This document shows positions 17,686-25,479 of a stretch of DNA of 64,000 nucleotides, in pieces (position 1 is the first letter of the stretch; every line of letters begins with the position of its first letter). Below the pieces are notes generated by a model that had not been told where the DNA came from, did no database searches, and saw only the letters and a list, made by a program, of their open reading frames with translations. Made by a program: the position numbers and the translations under genes. Origin of the DNA: JAUNQW01 sp043424615 (GTDB lineage Bacteria; Bacillota; Bacilli; Lactobacillales; Carnobacteriaceae_A); assembly GCA_043424615.1 (NCBI GenBank), contig JBHWOX010000009.1, forward strand, positions 1-64,000, in the 5' to 3' direction.

Positions 17686-18984
17686 TTAATTATCGTTTTC
17701 AATTAATTCTTCTAAGCTGTACCATTTGTCATTATAATTCACAAACCATTGAGGAGTAAAATGAACCACTCGGTCACTTTCATCGCTATATTCCCACTTC
17801 ATTCCAGCACGAATGCTGTTGACTTGGTTAGAGTCAATGGTTGAATTTCTTAATTTTTCAGCCACCGTCTGGCCATCGTCTAAGGTGCGGATGTGCTCAT
17901 CTTGCTGGGCGTCAATGGGTGTCTGGGCGATGGTTAAATTCAGCTGTAAATAAACCAATTCGTCTTGATAGACGCTAATTTCAGCAATATCTTCGCCATT
18001 TTGGGCAAAGACGGGATAGCCGTTTAAATAACGGCGGAAACGCACAGTGGAATGGGATGGGTTCATCTGGTCATAGTGTAAACCATGTGGCCAATTTTCA
18101 AATTGATTCAGCAGCTGGAAGCTATTTTTGAAAGTTTCGTCAATGCTGTTATGGCTCTCATCAATGCCTTGCCGGCTATACTTGAGGATATTATAATCTT
18201 CATTCACAGACAGCTCGGAATATAGGTCATTGTAACGAACAGAACTACTTAGATAGCGCACATTCACTTCTGAGGGATCGTCGAAGAGCTGATCGACATA
18301 AATGTTGTTCGGCAGCCGTTCCAACAGGTAGTCTTGGTCTTTTATTTCTACCGTATTCAAGGGCAAGTAGATTGGGGTATTGCCAAAAAAGTGCATGTTG
18401 ACCTGGTGGGTCTTGACCCCATGGGAGTCTATTTGCTGGCTCAGTTGTTTGATGTAGCTTCCATTAGCCTGACCTTCGTAGAGTTTTTGATTGTCAGAAT
18501 TATAAAAGAGGACACGTTCGGGTTGGTTCACCGGGAAAATCATAAAGTCATAAGTCTGCCCTCTGACCGAATCATCCAGGCTAGCAACCATCGGAGTGAA
18601 GCTGGAAAAAGGAATGCTATGGTCAAAAGTGTGGATGAAAGTCGGTTCAGATTGGAAGAGTTCATAGGCCTGGTAAGCGGTCACTCCTTCTTCGATCAAA
18701 CGGATGTCGGTCAATTCCTCATCTTCAGCCGCTGAATCTGCATTGAAGTCTGCTAAATTTTCAGTGTTGACCATCTGCATGCCCTCTGGCCCGTGGTAAA
18801 CAATCTGGGCAGGGGCCAGCACATGGACCTTTAGACTTTCCTGGTTGATGCTTTGCGTGGTTCTTTTCTGGCCGGTCTCTTCTTCTATGGGGTAGTCGTT
18901 GACAGTCAAAATCAACCAGCTCAGGGCTAAACTGGTGAAAATTAAAACAGTTAAAGCCATCGTTCGTATGATGCTTTTTTTCAT
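17686..18984 (-). CDS. walH: WalRK two-component regulatory protein WalH (YycH)
   Basis: This is the second membrane-anchored WalK regulator. I start at ATG 18982-18984, which overlaps the walK stop codon by one base (TAATG) and has AGGAGG ten bases upstream. A TTG three codons earlier is too close to that site. The 432-residue protein has a single membrane helix (residues about 5-27, TMALTVLIFTSLALSWLIL) and a large extracellular YycH-type domain. Operon order walR-walK-walH-walI-walJ is conserved. Confidence 0.9.
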   Translation of the reverse strand: MKKSIIRTMALTVLIFTSLALSWLILTVNDYPIEEETGQKRTTQSINQESLKVHVLAPAQIVYHGPEGMQMVNTENLADFNADSAAEDEELTDIRLIEEGVTAYQAYELFQSEPTFIHTFDHSIPFSSFTPMVASLDDSVRGQTYDFMIFPVNQPERVLFYNSDNQKLYEGQANGSYIKQLSQQIDSHGVKTHQVNMHFFGNTPIYLPLNTVEIKDQDYLLERLPNNIYVDQLFDDPSEVNVRYLSSSVRYNDLYSELSVNEDYNILKYSRQGIDESHNSIDETFKNSFQLLNQFENWPHGLHYDQMNPSHSTVRFRRYLNGYPVFAQNGEDIAEISVYQDELVYLQLNLTIAQTPIDAQQDEHIRTLDDGQTVAEKLRNSTIDSNQVNSIRAGMKWEYSDESDRVVHFTPQWFVNYNDKWYSLEELIENDN

Positions 18985-20867
18985 TAATCCCAAGCCTCCT
19001 CATCATCCCACTCATCATCCCAAGTCAGATCGGCTAAAGGCAGAGTGAGGTAAAAGCATGTGCCTTGGTTGAACTTGCTGCGGACCCAGATGCGTCCATC
19101 GTGCAGGTCGACCACTTCTTTAGCAATAGCTAAGCCTAAACCTGTTCCCCCCATAGCTCGAGAGCGAGCCTTATCGACCCGGTAAAAACGAGAAAAGATA
19201 CGAGGGAGTTCTTGCTTGGCTATACCCATGCCCTGGTCAGAAATACTGATGAGCAAGTCATGTTCACGAATCGACATCTTGGCTTCGATAACACCGCCAT
19301 CGGGTGAATATTTGATAGCGTTGTTCATGATATTATCCAAGACTTGGACAATCCGGTCTTGATCCACTTCTGCCCAGGCTTCTTCATTGGGGAGCGAGCG
19401 TTTGATGTCGAATTTTTTATCGCCGTCGATCACCATTTCAAAGCGGTCTAGAACAAAGTTGAAGAGTGCGGTAATATCTACTAATTCTTTTTCAAAATTT
19501 TCATTACCCGTATCGATACGAGACAGCTGCAAGAGATCGGTGACCATGCGAATCATACGGTTGGTTTCATTTTGAATCACATTCAAGAATTGTGGCGCAA
19601 TGTTTTCATCTTTCCATGCTCCATCATTTAACGCTTCGACATAAGAGCGCATGGAAGTCAGTGGGGTCCGGAGTTCGTGGCTGACATTGGACACGAAAGT
19701 TCGGCGGTCTCTCTCCATGTTTTCAGCTTCAGTCACATCATGGAGAACACAAACTACCCCTTGAACCGTCTGTCCATCCAGTTCAATGATGGAGAAGGTC
19801 AGGCGGATGAATCGCTCATCATGTTCGATCATCAATTCTTTTTCTGGGTCTTCATAAAATTCGTCTATAGTCACATCTTCTATATCTAATAATTCTAAGA
19901 TAGGCATCCCAATGGCACTTTCGTCATCTATATTCAGCATTTCTCTAGCCTTAGAGTTGGTGATGACCACCCGTCCACGGCGGTTGGTCGCAATGACTCC
20001 GTCAGACATGTGGGTCAGGACACGGTTCAAGCGCCGGCGTTCTGCGTCAATGGAAGACTGGGCAGAAGAAACTCGCCGCGCCAAAACATTGATGGAATGA
20101 GCCAAATGACCAATTTCATCATTGTTGTCATTTTTTAAGTTGATGGAATAGTCCCCATCGGCAATCATGCGGGTAGTGTCTTCGATTTCAATGATGGGGT
20201 TTACAATTTCTTTCGCTAGGGCATAGGCCAAAATAACTGAAATAGCGATTGCCAGGAGGGAGGCCTGGATAAAGATAATCCCGATGGAATTAATTTGCTG
20301 GTAGACGGTTTCAATATTGGATTCCATCATAATGACCCCCAGCAACTGCTTGTTGGCTTGGTCACTTTGGATGGGGGTGACCACTTTCCAACGTCGCTCG
20401 TTGGTGGGGGCATGGATATATTCGCGTGTAATGGTCTCTTGGGACAGGAGGACTTGGCGGACATCCGTATCATTGGTCCGCTGCCCCACTAAGTTTTGAT
20501 TGGTCCGCAAAGAAGTCCCCACAATGGATAAATTGGGGGAGACGATTTCAATATTGATATTGCCATGGCCAGAAAAATCGCTCAATAGAGCATTGATCTC
20601 TTGCAGGGGGTCAACTTGAATCGGGTCGCCTTCATTTTCTTTTTGTTCTTGAAGCATGGCTAAATACGGCTCCGCTGACGTTTCGATAAAATCGAGTTGA
20701 GTCTGCCGGTCCGTTTTATGGGTGGTCACCAATTCATCTTCTAATTGATTAATAAAATTCGCCCCGATAATTTCAAGGGCGAATACAATCAGTATGACGA
20801 TGACCATCACGATCTTAAAGTTGATGGACTTGTACCAGCGTACATTCCGTTGAGCATTACTTAACAT
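18984..20867 (-). CDS. walK: Cell-wall sensor histidine kinase WalK (VicK/YycG)
   Basis: WalK phosphorylates WalR to control autolysins and wall turnover. ATG 20865-20867 is chosen because AGGAG lies about ten bases upstream and it falls five bases after the walR stop; a GTG ten codons earlier would overlap walR by 26 bp. The 627-residue protein shows a first membrane helix (about 20-40), an extracellular sensor loop, a second helix near residue 200, then HAMP, PAS, HisKA (phospho-acceptor in FVSNVSHELRTPL) and HATPase (NNAIKYSPDGG, GTGLGLAIAKEVVDLH) domains. The extracellular PAS-like loop is the full-length form, not the streptococcal single-helix form. Confidence 0.97.
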   Translation of the reverse strand: MLSNAQRNVRWYKSINFKIVMVIVILIVFALEIIGANFINQLEDELVTTHKTDRQTQLDFIETSAEPYLAMLQEQKENEGDPIQVDPLQEINALLSDFSGHGNINIEIVSPNLSIVGTSLRTNQNLVGQRTNDTDVRQVLLSQETITREYIHAPTNERRWKVVTPIQSDQANKQLLGVIMMESNIETVYQQINSIGIIFIQASLLAIAISVILAYALAKEIVNPIIEIEDTTRMIADGDYSINLKNDNNDEIGHLAHSINVLARRVSSAQSSIDAERRRLNRVLTHMSDGVIATNRRGRVVITNSKAREMLNIDDESAIGMPILELLDIEDVTIDEFYEDPEKELMIEHDERFIRLTFSIIELDGQTVQGVVCVLHDVTEAENMERDRRTFVSNVSHELRTPLTSMRSYVEALNDGAWKDENIAPQFLNVIQNETNRMIRMVTDLLQLSRIDTGNENFEKELVDITALFNFVLDRFEMVIDGDKKFDIKRSLPNEEAWAEVDQDRIVQVLDNIMNNAIKYSPDGGVIEAKMSIREHDLLISISDQGMGIAKQELPRIFSRFYRVDKARSRAMGGTGLGLAIAKEVVDLHDGRIWVRSKFNQGTCFYLTLPLADLTWDDEWDDEEAWD

Positions 20868-20871
20868 CCTA

Positions 20872-21585
20872 TCAAGACTCCTGTGTTTCAGGGTCACGCA
20901 AGTAGTAACCCACTCCTCTGCGTGTGATTAAATAATTAGGGTGGCTGGGGTTGTCTTCAATTTTTTCTCTCAAACGTCGGACGGTAACATCCACTGTACG
21001 AACATCTCCAAAGTAATCATAGCCCCAGACTGTTTCCAGTAAATCTTCCCGGGTCATGACTTCTCCCACATGTTGGGCTAAGTATAAGAGCAGTTCATAT
21101 TCGCGGTGAGTCAGGTCCAATTCTTCACCGAATTTAGTGGCATTGTACTGGGCGGGGTGGATGATGAGGTCTCCAATGGGAATGTCTTGGTTTTCATCCT
21201 CTTCTTCCGCTGCCTGGGCGGTCGCATTGGACCGTCTCAAGTTAGCTTTCACCCTGGCCACTAATTCACGGTTAGAGAAGGGTTTGGTAATGTAGTCATC
21301 GGCTCCTAATTCTAAACCGAGCACCTTGTCAATTTCTTGGTCTTTGGCCGATACAATAATAATAGGCATGTCATGGGTCTTACGGACTTCACGAGCCACT
21401 TCTAAACCATCGACTTTAGGAAGCATGAGATCGAGTAAAATCAAGTCTGGTGCATCAGCTTCTACCTTGTCTAAGGCTTCTTGTCCATCGTAAGCGCAGA
21501 CAACCTCATAACCTTCATTTTCTAAGTTAAATTTTACAATGTCTGATATGGGTTTGTCGTCTTCTACGACTAATATTTGTTTCAT
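20872..21585 (-). CDS. walR: Response regulator WalR (VicR/YycF)
   Basis: An OmpR/PhoB-type regulator of wall metabolism. The start ATG at 21583-21585 has GGAGG five bases upstream, and the earlier ATG lies within that site. The 237-residue protein has a receiver domain with Asp9/Asp10, phospho-acceptor Asp52 (LLDLMLPK) and the switch Lys in VSAKDQE. A winged-helix domain follows (residues 130-232) with TVDVTVRRLREKIEDNPSHP. First gene of the operon; stop codon TGA. Confidence 0.97.
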   Translation of the reverse strand: MKQILVVEDDKPISDIVKFNLENEGYEVVCAYDGQEALDKVEADAPDLILLDLMLPKVDGLEVAREVRKTHDMPIIIVSAKDQEIDKVLGLELGADDYITKPFSNRELVARVKANLRRSNATAQAAEEEDENQDIPIGDLIIHPAQYNATKFGEELDLTHREYELLLYLAQHVGEVMTREDLLETVWGYDYFGDVRTVDVTVRRLREKIEDNPSHPNYLITRRGVGYYLRDPETQES

Positions 21586-21647
21586 GGTATCCTCCATTAA
21601 TTCACTAAGCTTATCGGGTCGTTGTTAATGAGAGTTTGTACCTAATC

Positions 21648-21676
21648 ATTATACAAAAAGCAAGTGTTTTAAGCAA
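21648..21676 (-). promoter_or_regulatory. Promoter of the walR operon
   Basis: TTGCTT (21671-21676) and perfect TATAAT (21648-21653), spacing 17, with about 55 nt of leader before walR. Confidence 0.75.
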
Positions 21677-21694
21677 TTTGATTGTGGGCTGGCC

Positions 21695-21722
21695 ATCTAC
21701 TGGTCATTATCTACTGGTCATT
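21695..21722. repeat. Exact 14-bp tandem duplication
   Basis: ATCTACTGGTCATT occurs twice head to tail (21695-21708 and 21709-21722) between the walR promoter and the DUF948 gene. It could be a polymerase-slippage scar or a paired binding site. Confidence 0.8.
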
Positions 21723-21790
21723 ATATTGTTAATTTAAGAACATCCGTGATATATTTAATAGGTAAGAAGACCAAAAAGGAAGTGATATGG

Positions 21791-22240
21791 ATGGCTCTAG
21801 GACATTGGATAGCGATTGGAATTGTCGTTGTCGCTATCATCATATTAATCGGTGGATTGATTTATGCGGTCAACCAACTCAATACGCCATTAGAAAAGGT
21901 ACAACAACTGCAAGAAACGGTAAATGACAAAGCAAACTTTTACCAGTCTGAAGTCCAGACCTTGCAAAATAAAATCGAAACCCAAAGCAAACAAGGTCAA
22001 GCCCTTGCTGATCAAGCTTTAATCGAAAAAGAAAAATTTGACCACTTGACCAAAGAATCCAAACAATTGGCCAACCAAGTGTCTTATATCCGCGATATGC
22101 GTGGAGAAGTCATGAATGCTGCCTTAGATCAAGGGAAAGATTATGTTCAAAACGACCTGCCTCGTCATTTTGAAAAGTTGAAATTAATCGCTAAGAAGAC
22201 AGCTAACAAGCAAAAAGATCGTTACTCTGAACAGGCTTAA
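21791..22240 (+). CDS. DUF948 membrane-anchored coiled-coil protein
   Basis: The start ATG at 21791 follows AAGGAAGTG; an upstream in-frame ATG at 21746 lacks a site. The 149-residue protein has one N-terminal membrane helix (WIAIGIVVVAIIILIGGLIY, residues 5-24). A long Gln/Lys/Glu-rich coiled coil (residues 30-115) and a basic C-terminus follow. This fits DUF948 general-stress-type proteins, usually paired with a YtxH-domain gene, as here. Function is not established. Confidence 0.8.
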   Translation: MALGHWIAIGIVVVAIIILIGGLIYAVNQLNTPLEKVQQLQETVNDKANFYQSEVQTLQNKIETQSKQGQALADQALIEKEKFDHLTKESKQLANQVSYIRDMRGEVMNAALDQGKDYVQNDLPRHFEKLKLIAKKTANKQKDRYSEQA

Positions 22241-22263
22241 TTTTTAAGAAAAGGAAGATGAAG

Positions 22264-22821
22264 ATGTCTAAAAACAATTCTGCTGAAAGATTTTTTACCA
22301 CCCTATTAGTCGCTGGTTTATCTGCAGGTGCTGCTCTTTTATTTGCCCCTAAGTCAGGTAAAGAGTTAAGAAAAGATTTGAAAGAACAAGCTGAATCAGC
22401 TGCTGACAAGGGTAAAGAATATGCTGAAAACTTGGCTCATGACATTCAAGAGTCCGTTCGTGAAGTTGAAGAAGAAGCTAGACGTCAATCCCAAAAAACA
22501 GTTGCTGACCCTAATCTTCAACATGAAATCGACAACCAAAAAGTCGCCCACACTGAAGATGGAGAAATCACAGCCGTCAACCAACCTTCTGGAAATGTAG
22601 CGGGAAGTATCTACGACCCTGAAAAATCAACGGTTGATGCTAACCGTCCAGGTGAGCAATCTGACAGCCTCATGACAGAAGATGGTGAAGTGACTGAAAA
22701 AGGACGTGCCCAAGGTAATATTACCGGCAGTAAATTCGACCAAGGACGCGACCAAACCATCCCAGCCGATGAGTTAGACCAAGCTTTAGTGGATGCAGGC
22801 ATTGATGAAAAAGAACTATAA
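22264..22821 (+). CDS. YtxH-domain protein with tandem C-terminal motif
   Basis: The N-terminal region (FFTTLLVAGLSAGAALLFAP, then KSGKELRKDLKEQAE) is the YtxH/gas-vesicle-like signature: one membrane helix followed by an amphipathic helix. After residue 90 the sequence changes to two imperfect copies of a motif of about 45 residues: TEDGEITAVNQPSGNVAGSIYD, then TEDGEVTEKGRAQGNITGSKFD. I prefer the second of two close ATGs (22264), about eight bases from AAAGGAAG; the first is at 22258. It forms an operon with the DUF948 gene 23 bp upstream. Confidence 0.75.
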   Translation: MSKNNSAERFFTTLLVAGLSAGAALLFAPKSGKELRKDLKEQAESAADKGKEYAENLAHDIQESVREVEEEARRQSQKTVADPNLQHEIDNQKVAHTEDGEITAVNQPSGNVAGSIYDPEKSTVDANRPGEQSDSLMTEDGEVTEKGRAQGNITGSKFDQGRDQTIPADELDQALVDAGIDEKEL

Positions 22822-22843
22822 TGACTGAAAACAAAACAAATAT

Positions 22844-22877
22844 AGAGCGGCTAGGCCAAGGTCCGGCTGCTCTTTTT
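22844..22877 (+). terminator. Terminator after the YtxH gene
   Basis: AGAGCGGC and GCTGCTCT arms followed by TTTTT. Confidence 0.6.
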
Positions 22878-22928
22878 AAGGCCTAGCTTTAGACCCTAGC
22901 CGGCCTGGCCCTATTCTTATCCAAACGA

Positions 22929-22980
22929 AAAACTCCCCCTGAAGAGGACTTTGATAATCTCTTTTCAAGGGGAGTTTTTG
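22929..22980. terminator. Bidirectional hairpin between convergent genes
   Basis: AAAAACTCCCC and GGGGAGTTTTT flank a 30-base loop containing a smaller hairpin (AGAGGACTTTGATAATCTCT). T-runs occur on both strands. It serves the minus-strand membrane protein at 23008 and possibly the YtxH operon. Confidence 0.7.
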
Positions 22981-23007
22981 TGTCTTTTAACAAAAGGCTA
23001 GCCAGGC

Positions 23008-23427
23008 TTAAGCCTTGGCTTTTGTTTTGGATTTTGGGCGGCTCGCATGGATCAATCCCCAAGCATTGCCGACCATCAAAAGAGGGAGGGCAAAGACCAG
23101 ATAAGGATAAATCATGAGCGTTTCCCGCCAAGGACTGATACAAAAAGCGGTCAGAAAAACTAAGACGACCAGTAGGCAGGCGTGGATATAGGCCCAGACA
23201 TTCATGTGCGCCCGTCGTTTAAAGCAAACGATGATGACGATAGCCAACATGATGATTAGAACCAAGGCTAAAAGCCATTCCATGGGAAAATTCTCGGCCC
23301 ATTTTTCAAAGCGAAATTGCTCGAATTGAAAGTGGCGACTCAAGCCCATCCGATGGTGGCTGTAAAAATTTAAAAAGAAGCCACTAGCCAGCAGTATGAT
23401 TTCAACTATAAGAAACAAGATATGCAT
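23008..23427 (-). CDS. Small integral membrane protein of unknown function
   Basis: The 139-residue protein has about four hydrophobic segments (ILFLIVEIILLASGFFLNF, residues 3-21; LLALVLIIMLAIVIIV near 52; ACLLVVLVFLTAFCI near 83; YLVFALPLLMVGNAWG near 107) and a basic Lys-rich C-terminus. I do not recognise the family. It is the last gene downstream of the radical SAM/nucleoside hydrolase pair (14-bp gap), so it may belong to that transcript. Confidence 0.65.
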   Translation of the reverse strand: MHILFLIVEIILLASGFFLNFYSHHRMGLSRHFQFEQFRFEKWAENFPMEWLLALVLIIMLAIVIIVCFKRRAHMNVWAYIHACLLVVLVFLTAFCISPWRETLMIYPYLVFALPLLMVGNAWGLIHASRPKSKTKAKA

Positions 23428-23441
23428 GTCACAACATCCTT

Positions 23442-24335
23442 TTAATCTAAATTGAGCCAGGTTTGGTAAATGTGTTTTTTCAAGCCTTCTTTATCCTTGA
23501 TTTTCGGCAGGTTCAAAGCTGTCGTTTGCAGGGGTTTAGAAACCGCATAAGACGTCGGATCAAAATCATCCGCTATCAAAGAGCCTGACGATAAGGACTT
23601 CATGCTGACGGTGTAGTCATCGGGCTGGTCTTGAAAAAATTCTGGATTCACCAAGTAAGCCGCAGCTAAGGTATCCCAATTATAAAAGCCTTTGATGCCG
23701 TATTCAAGATCATTGTCTGTAAACCAAGGGTCAGAATAGTGGCGAATTAATTGGGCAATCGGGCCATCCGCACCGGCAAACATTTCTTCATATTGGTCGC
23801 GCGTGAAAAGCAAGTCCAAGCAGTTATTGCCGGTCATCAGGGAGATGCGAGGGGCCTTAGTTAGGGTCACATATGAAGCATTAGGGTCAACAGATAAATT
23901 GAGCTCCAACATCTCCTGCTTAGCAAAGATCAAAGGTTCAGTGGTCCCTCCCATCAGCACCACTTGGTCCACTTTTTCAAAGAATTGCGGATCCAGCAAA
24001 TAGGCACCGGCCAGGTTGGACATTCCCCCGGTCGCTAAAATAGAAATCTCTCCGGGCTGGGCAGCAATGCTTTGGCTAAGCGAACGGCTGGCGTCCGTTA
24101 AATAATCGCTGCATTCTGCCGCTCCCTTGTGGTAAAGCTGGGGATCTAGATCTAAGTCCTCCATCAAACGGCGGGTACAGCGGTCAACTTCTTCAATATT
24201 GGAATTACCAAAAGTCAAACTGATCCCAACGACTTCGACATCCGGACTGCCCAAGAGATACATGAGGGCTAGGCCATCATCGACATCCCGATTAGTTGTA
24301 TAGAAAGTATTATCGAAATCAATCCAGACTTTCAT
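23442..24335 (-). CDS. Inosine/uridine-preferring nucleoside hydrolase family protein
   Basis: Members cleave the N-glycosidic bond of nucleosides to give base and sugar. The 297-residue protein starts WIDFDNTFYTTNRDVDDGLAL, matching the Ca-binding Asp cluster of the IUNH family in its subgroup form with an insertion before DVDDG. It also has ILATGGMSNLAGAYL and VVLMGGTTEP segments and the Asn/Asp pair NNCLDLL. Its ATG directly abuts the stop of the ArsS-like gene (TAGATG), implying tight co-translation. In arsenosugar synthesis the radical SAM product is an adenosyl nucleoside whose adenine must be removed; a nucleoside hydrolase would fit that step. This role is inference. Confidence 0.82.
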   Translation of the reverse strand: MKVWIDFDNTFYTTNRDVDDGLALMYLLGSPDVEVVGISLTFGNSNIEEVDRCTRRLMEDLDLDPQLYHKGAAECSDYLTDASRSLSQSIAAQPGEISILATGGMSNLAGAYLLDPQFFEKVDQVVLMGGTTEPLIFAKQEMLELNLSVDPNASYVTLTKAPRISLMTGNNCLDLLFTRDQYEEMFAGADGPIAQLIRHYSDPWFTDNDLEYGIKGFYNWDTLAAAYLVNPEFFQDQPDDYTVSMKSLSSGSLIADDFDPTSYAVSKPLQTTALNLPKIKDKEGLKKHIYQTWLNLD

Positions 24336-25298
24336 CTAGAAGGCCTTCTCATCAATTTGGCCACCACAAGAAGAACCTGAACCAGCCGTACAGCCATAGC
24401 AATAATTACGGAAAACGATGTTACGCTCTAAGTCGTGGGCATCAACCACATCATAAATGGTGCGTTTGTCTTCGATCGGCAGGTTGCACATTTGGTTGAA
24501 GTCACAGTCATAAATCTGACCGTCCCAGCCAACGGATAATTGGAAGCGACACATCAAATTCGGCACGGTCTCTGGGTTGTAGGCTTCTTTTAAGAGGGCC
24601 ATATAGTCGTCAAAAGAATCGGTCAAATGCAAGAAGTTTTCAAAATAACCCAATGGCATGTTGGTGATAGTCACTAGATTAGTAAATTCAACACCCAAAT
24701 CGCCTAAATGTTCTTTGTAATCTTTTTCTAATTGGGCTTGTTCTGGTGGGAGGTTGGCTCCTAGCGGGTTATGAACCAGATGCATAGGCAAGTCTTCGTC
24801 AACCCCATAACCGATTTCATTTAATTTAGCCATGGTGTTTACAATGCGGTCAAAAACTTTGTTTCCACGGATGCGGTCGGTATTGTCTTCGGTATAGCAA
24901 GGCATGGAAATAAAAATCGTACATGGGTATTTTTCATAAAGTTCCAAAGTTTTCTTTTGTAGGAAAGTCGCATTGGTACGGATGATTAGCTCATCGATGT
25001 ATGGATAGGCTTGTTCTACAAAATAGTGGAAGTCAGGGTGCATGGTTGGCTCCCCACCTGTAATATCTAGAGTATCGATTTCATCATGGTTTTTTAGAAA
25101 CTCAATACAGGTGTCGATGGTTTCTCTCGACATAATCTCATTATGAGAGTCACGCATGACGTGGCAGTGTTTACAGCGTAAGTTACAAATTTTTCCAATA
25201 TTCACTTGAAGAATATGGATCCCATCCGTCTGGCGGTATTCAGGATCAATATGTTCTTCAAAATTATTAACTAAAGCGGCGGGATTTTCATTGGTCAT
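24336..25298 (-). CDS. ArsS-type radical SAM/Cys-rich (selenodomain) protein
   Basis: The family (TIGR04167 type; 'arsenosugar biosynthesis radical SAM' or 'rSAM/selenodomain' protein) uses a [4Fe-4S] cluster and S-adenosylmethionine. Characterised ArsS transfers the 5'-deoxyadenosyl group to dimethylarsenite. In the 320-residue product Cys38-x3-Cys42-x2-Cys45 (ICNLRCKHCHV) is the radical SAM motif. DITGGEPTMHPDF, FTNLVTITNMPLGYF-like and SVGWDGQIYDCDFNQM are family signatures. The C-terminal NYCYGCTAGSGSSCGG block (Cys300, Cys303, Cys311) is the Cys-rich domain, here with Cys rather than Sec. ATG 25298 has GGAG eight bases upstream. The first gene of this unit; no arsM is in the window. Confidence 0.88.
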   Translation of the reverse strand: MTNENPAALVNNFEEHIDPEYRQTDGIHILQVNIGKICNLRCKHCHVMRDSHNEIMSRETIDTCIEFLKNHDEIDTLDITGGEPTMHPDFHYFVEQAYPYIDELIIRTNATFLQKKTLELYEKYPCTIFISMPCYTEDNTDRIRGNKVFDRIVNTMAKLNEIGYGVDEDLPMHLVHNPLGANLPPEQAQLEKDYKEHLGDLGVEFTNLVTITNMPLGYFENFLHLTDSFDDYMALLKEAYNPETVPNLMCRFQLSVGWDGQIYDCDFNQMCNLPIEDKRTIYDVVDAHDLERNIVFRNYCYGCTAGSGSSCGGQIDEKAF

Positions 25299-25380
25299 GG
25301 TCATCGCTCCTTCTTTTTTCAAAGTCTCGTGCTCATTCTACTATGTTTCACCTATACATTCTATCCAAATTAGCAAGGGG

Positions 25381-25401
25381 TTTATTAAATTAATGAATAA
25401 A
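25381..25401. promoter_or_regulatory. TTTATTAA/AATAAA palindromic element near the radical SAM gene
   Basis: TTTATTAA and TGAATAAA form an imperfect inverted repeat between the radical SAM gene and the rhodanese terminator. Related TTTATTAA elements recur in the other intergenic regions of this locus and may be regulator sites. Low specificity because the sequence is AT-rich. Confidence 0.3.
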
Positions 25402-25423
25402 CAGCGGGCTTTTTGAATGATTT

Positions 25424-25470
25424 CAAAAAAACAAGCAGGGCTTTGAAAAGCCACTGCTTGTTTTTTTTAT
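25424..25470 (-). terminator. Terminator of the rhodanese lipoprotein gene
   Basis: AACAAGCAG...CTGCTTGTT stem with internal GGCTTTT/AAAAGCC pairing and T-runs on both sides (bidirectional), just after the stop at 25480. Confidence 0.8.
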
Positions 25471-25479
25471 GTTTGCGGA

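Noticed and set aside
24336..25298. Sec codon in the radical SAM protein
   Set aside because: The selenodomain block has Cys at all visible positions and the frame ends in TAG with no internal TGA.
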